DNA from: Paraburkholderia sabiae
GTDB lineage: Bacteria; Pseudomonadota; Gammaproteobacteria; Burkholderiales; Burkholderiaceae
Reading direction: 5' to 3'
DNA length: 64,000 nucleotides
NCBI RefSeq assembly: GCF_030412785.1
Contig: NZ_CP125295.1
Location: forward strand, 4,216,001 to 4,280,000
In this document: positions 62,922 through 64,000 of the stretch, in pieces
Numbering within the stretch: the stretch's first letter is position 1
Layout of the letters: the number at the start of each line of letters is the position of its first letter
Notes under the pieces: generated by a model
What the model was told of the DNA's origin: nothing
The model's input: the letters and a program-made list of their open reading frames with translations, nothing else
The model's database searches: none
Position numbers and translations under genes: made by a program

Positions 62922-64000
62922 GTGACGGATCTGAACGACAAAGTGCAGCAACGGTTCGGCGTGGTGCCGAATTTTTTTCGTCTGACGCCAGAAAACCCCG
63001 AGGTCACAGCCAACCTCTGGGGCTTCGCCTGTTTCGGCTACCTGGATAATCCGCTGCCCTCACTTTTCAAGGAACGGCTGTTTGTCTGGCTGTCCCGGTT
63101 CTGCGAAGTGCGCTACTGCATCGTTCGGCACGTTGGTTTCCTGGTCGGCCTCGGGCGTGTCGCCGGCGACCCCGATTGTCCTCCCCAGTCGGTCGACGAA
63201 ATACTTCGCCTGCTACGACGACCCGTGCCACTGGCGGCGTCACTGGGAGCTTGCATTGAGCAATGTTCTTCCCTGAAAGAGCCCTTGCTTGACATGCCGC
63301 CACCTGACTCGGAGCTTGAATGGGCCATGTTTGGGTGCGCCACCCATCTGTTTTTGCGCACGCCCTCCGAGGCAGCCTCGATGGAAGCACTACGCCGCGC
63401 GCTCGGGCCGGCCCGCATGGAAAGTCTCCTGCTTCTGTTGACGTTTATCCGCACCGCGCACTTCTGGACCGAACTACATCCTGAGCTGAGCTTCGAGGAC
63501 GACGTCCGCGATCTGCTGGCCACTCACGAGGAACTGGGGCAATGCCTGCTGGACGATCCAGCATCCGCATCAGGCAGCACGAGCCAGCGCCTCGTTGCAG
63601 AGCTGGATTCACTGCGGCAGGAAAAACGGGAACTCGAGCGGGAAAGCCAGCGACGCCTTCAGAATGACCTCGCAGAAAGCCGGCTACTGCACGAGATCAG
63701 CAATGAACTCATCGGCGAAAACCAGGTTGATGTGCTTTACGGCAAGATTGTTGACGCTGCGGCGCGGCTCATGCGTGCGCCGTGTGCCAGCATGCGCGCC
63801 CTGCGGATACGAAGCGACGGCACCAGAGGACTCGACCTGCTTGGCCATCAAGGCTTTACGGAGGAAGCCTCGGTATTCTGGGACCGCGTTGAGATCGGGT
63901 CAGCAACACCGTACGCGGCTGCACTGGCTAAGGGCCATCGTATTGTGGTTCAAGACATTGAACAATGCGACTTTATGGCAGGCAGCGACGACATCGCGGT
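62922..64000 (+). CDS. Sensor protein with AhpD-like N-terminus and GAF-like region, cut by the window edge
   Basis: An open frame of at least 359 codons that leaves the window. Residues 1-180 resemble the carboxymuconolactone decarboxylase/AhpD fold: QQRFGVVPNFFRLTPENPEV, then RLFVWLSRFCEVRYCIVRHV. The CxxC peroxidatic pair is reduced to one Cys followed by His (RYCIVRHV). A long coiled coil follows (AELDSLRQEKRELERESQRR), then a GAF-like region (HEISNELIGENQVDVLYGKI, MRAPCASMRALRIRSDG). In known proteins such a GAF is followed by a histidine kinase or diguanylate cyclase; this part is not visible. GTG 62922 has GGGAG seven bases upstream. Confidence 0.8.
   Translation, partial: MTDLNDKVQQRFGVVPNFFRLTPENPEVTANLWGFACFGYLDNPLPSLFKERLFVWLSRFCEVRYCIVRHVGFLVGLGRVAGDPDCPPQSVDEILRLLRRPVPLAASLGACIEQCSSLKEPLLDMPPPDSELEWAMFGCATHLFLRTPSEAASMEALRRALGPARMESLLLLLTFIRTAHFWTELHPELSFEDDVRDLLATHEELGQCLLDDPASASGSTSQRLVAELDSLRQEKRELERESQRRLQNDLAESRLLHEISNELIGENQVDVLYGKIVDAAARLMRAPCASMRALRIRSDGTRGLDLLGHQGFTEEASVFWDRVEIGSATPYAAALAKGHRIVVQDIEQCDFMAGSDDIA

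Overview
The window looks like a piece of a Burkholderiaceae replicon, most likely Paraburkholderia or Caballeronia. This is inferred from the high-GC codon use, from the gene set (CsbD, KaiC-like ATPase, manganese catalase, CheB/CheR hybrid kinases, ParBc_2-type protein) and from a complete IS66-type element with a tnpA-tnpB-tnpC layout. No rRNA, tRNA or CRISPR array was seen. The content is accessory in character: stress, redox and signalling genes, a surface-glycan operon, and many broken genes.

Layout. 1-10.1 kb: a PAS sensor cut by the left edge, two SDR oxidoreductases, a small membrane protein resembling the membrane domain of quinoprotein glucose dehydrogenase, a RecQ-type helicase, manganese catalase, a yellow/MRJP-type beta-propeller protein, a third SDR, a zinc alcohol dehydrogenase and a CsbD protein. 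10.2-17.5 kb: a signalling block with three single-domain response regulators, a two-domain KaiC-like ATPase, a PAS histidine kinase and an NtrC-type activator. 17.6-29.8 kb: a mixed region with a GH13 remnant, a ParB-like protein, a PsiD-type phosphatidylserine decarboxylase homologue, a Gfo/Idh/MocA oxidoreductase, a GNAT enzyme, a flavin oxidase-like protein, a Na/Pi cotransporter, a Nudix enzyme, a duplicated SDR fragment, a pseudo-receiver protein, HU, an alpha/beta hydrolase and a shattered GNAT gene. 29.8-32.4 kb: an intact IS66-family element with a perfect 8-bp target duplication, inserted just upstream of that GNAT pseudogene. 32.5-37.4 kb: a small secreted protein, a CDF transporter, a flavodoxin-like oxidoreductase, a formaldehyde-dehydrogenase-like enzyme and a quinone oxidoreductase.

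37.3-46.5 kb holds a tightly overlapping minus-strand operon that looks like a surface-glycan pathway: GT1, a GmhB-like phosphatase, GT9, a NodU/TobZ-type carbamoyltransferase, GT2, GT9, GT4 and a UDP-xylose-synthase-like decarboxylase. Divergent from it, across a 26-bp perfect palindrome, is a very unusual ABC exporter whose C-terminus carries a histidine-kinase-ATPase-like segment and a complete receiver domain. A further GT2 and a small partner gene follow. This exporter plus carbamoyl-glycan operon is the best candidate in the window for an undescribed system.

51.5-57.5 kb encodes a 1384-residue CheB-CheR-PAS-kinase-receiver protein, a second CheB with a C-terminal zinc ribbon, and a paralogue of the pseudo-receiver protein at 27.3 kb. 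57.6-62.6 kb is a decay zone: a shattered LigD polymerase domain, an Nramp gene with two compensating G-run indels, a small gene with an in-frame TGA, and a frameshifted permease. A partial sensor with an AhpD-like N-terminus and a GAF-like region runs off the right edge.
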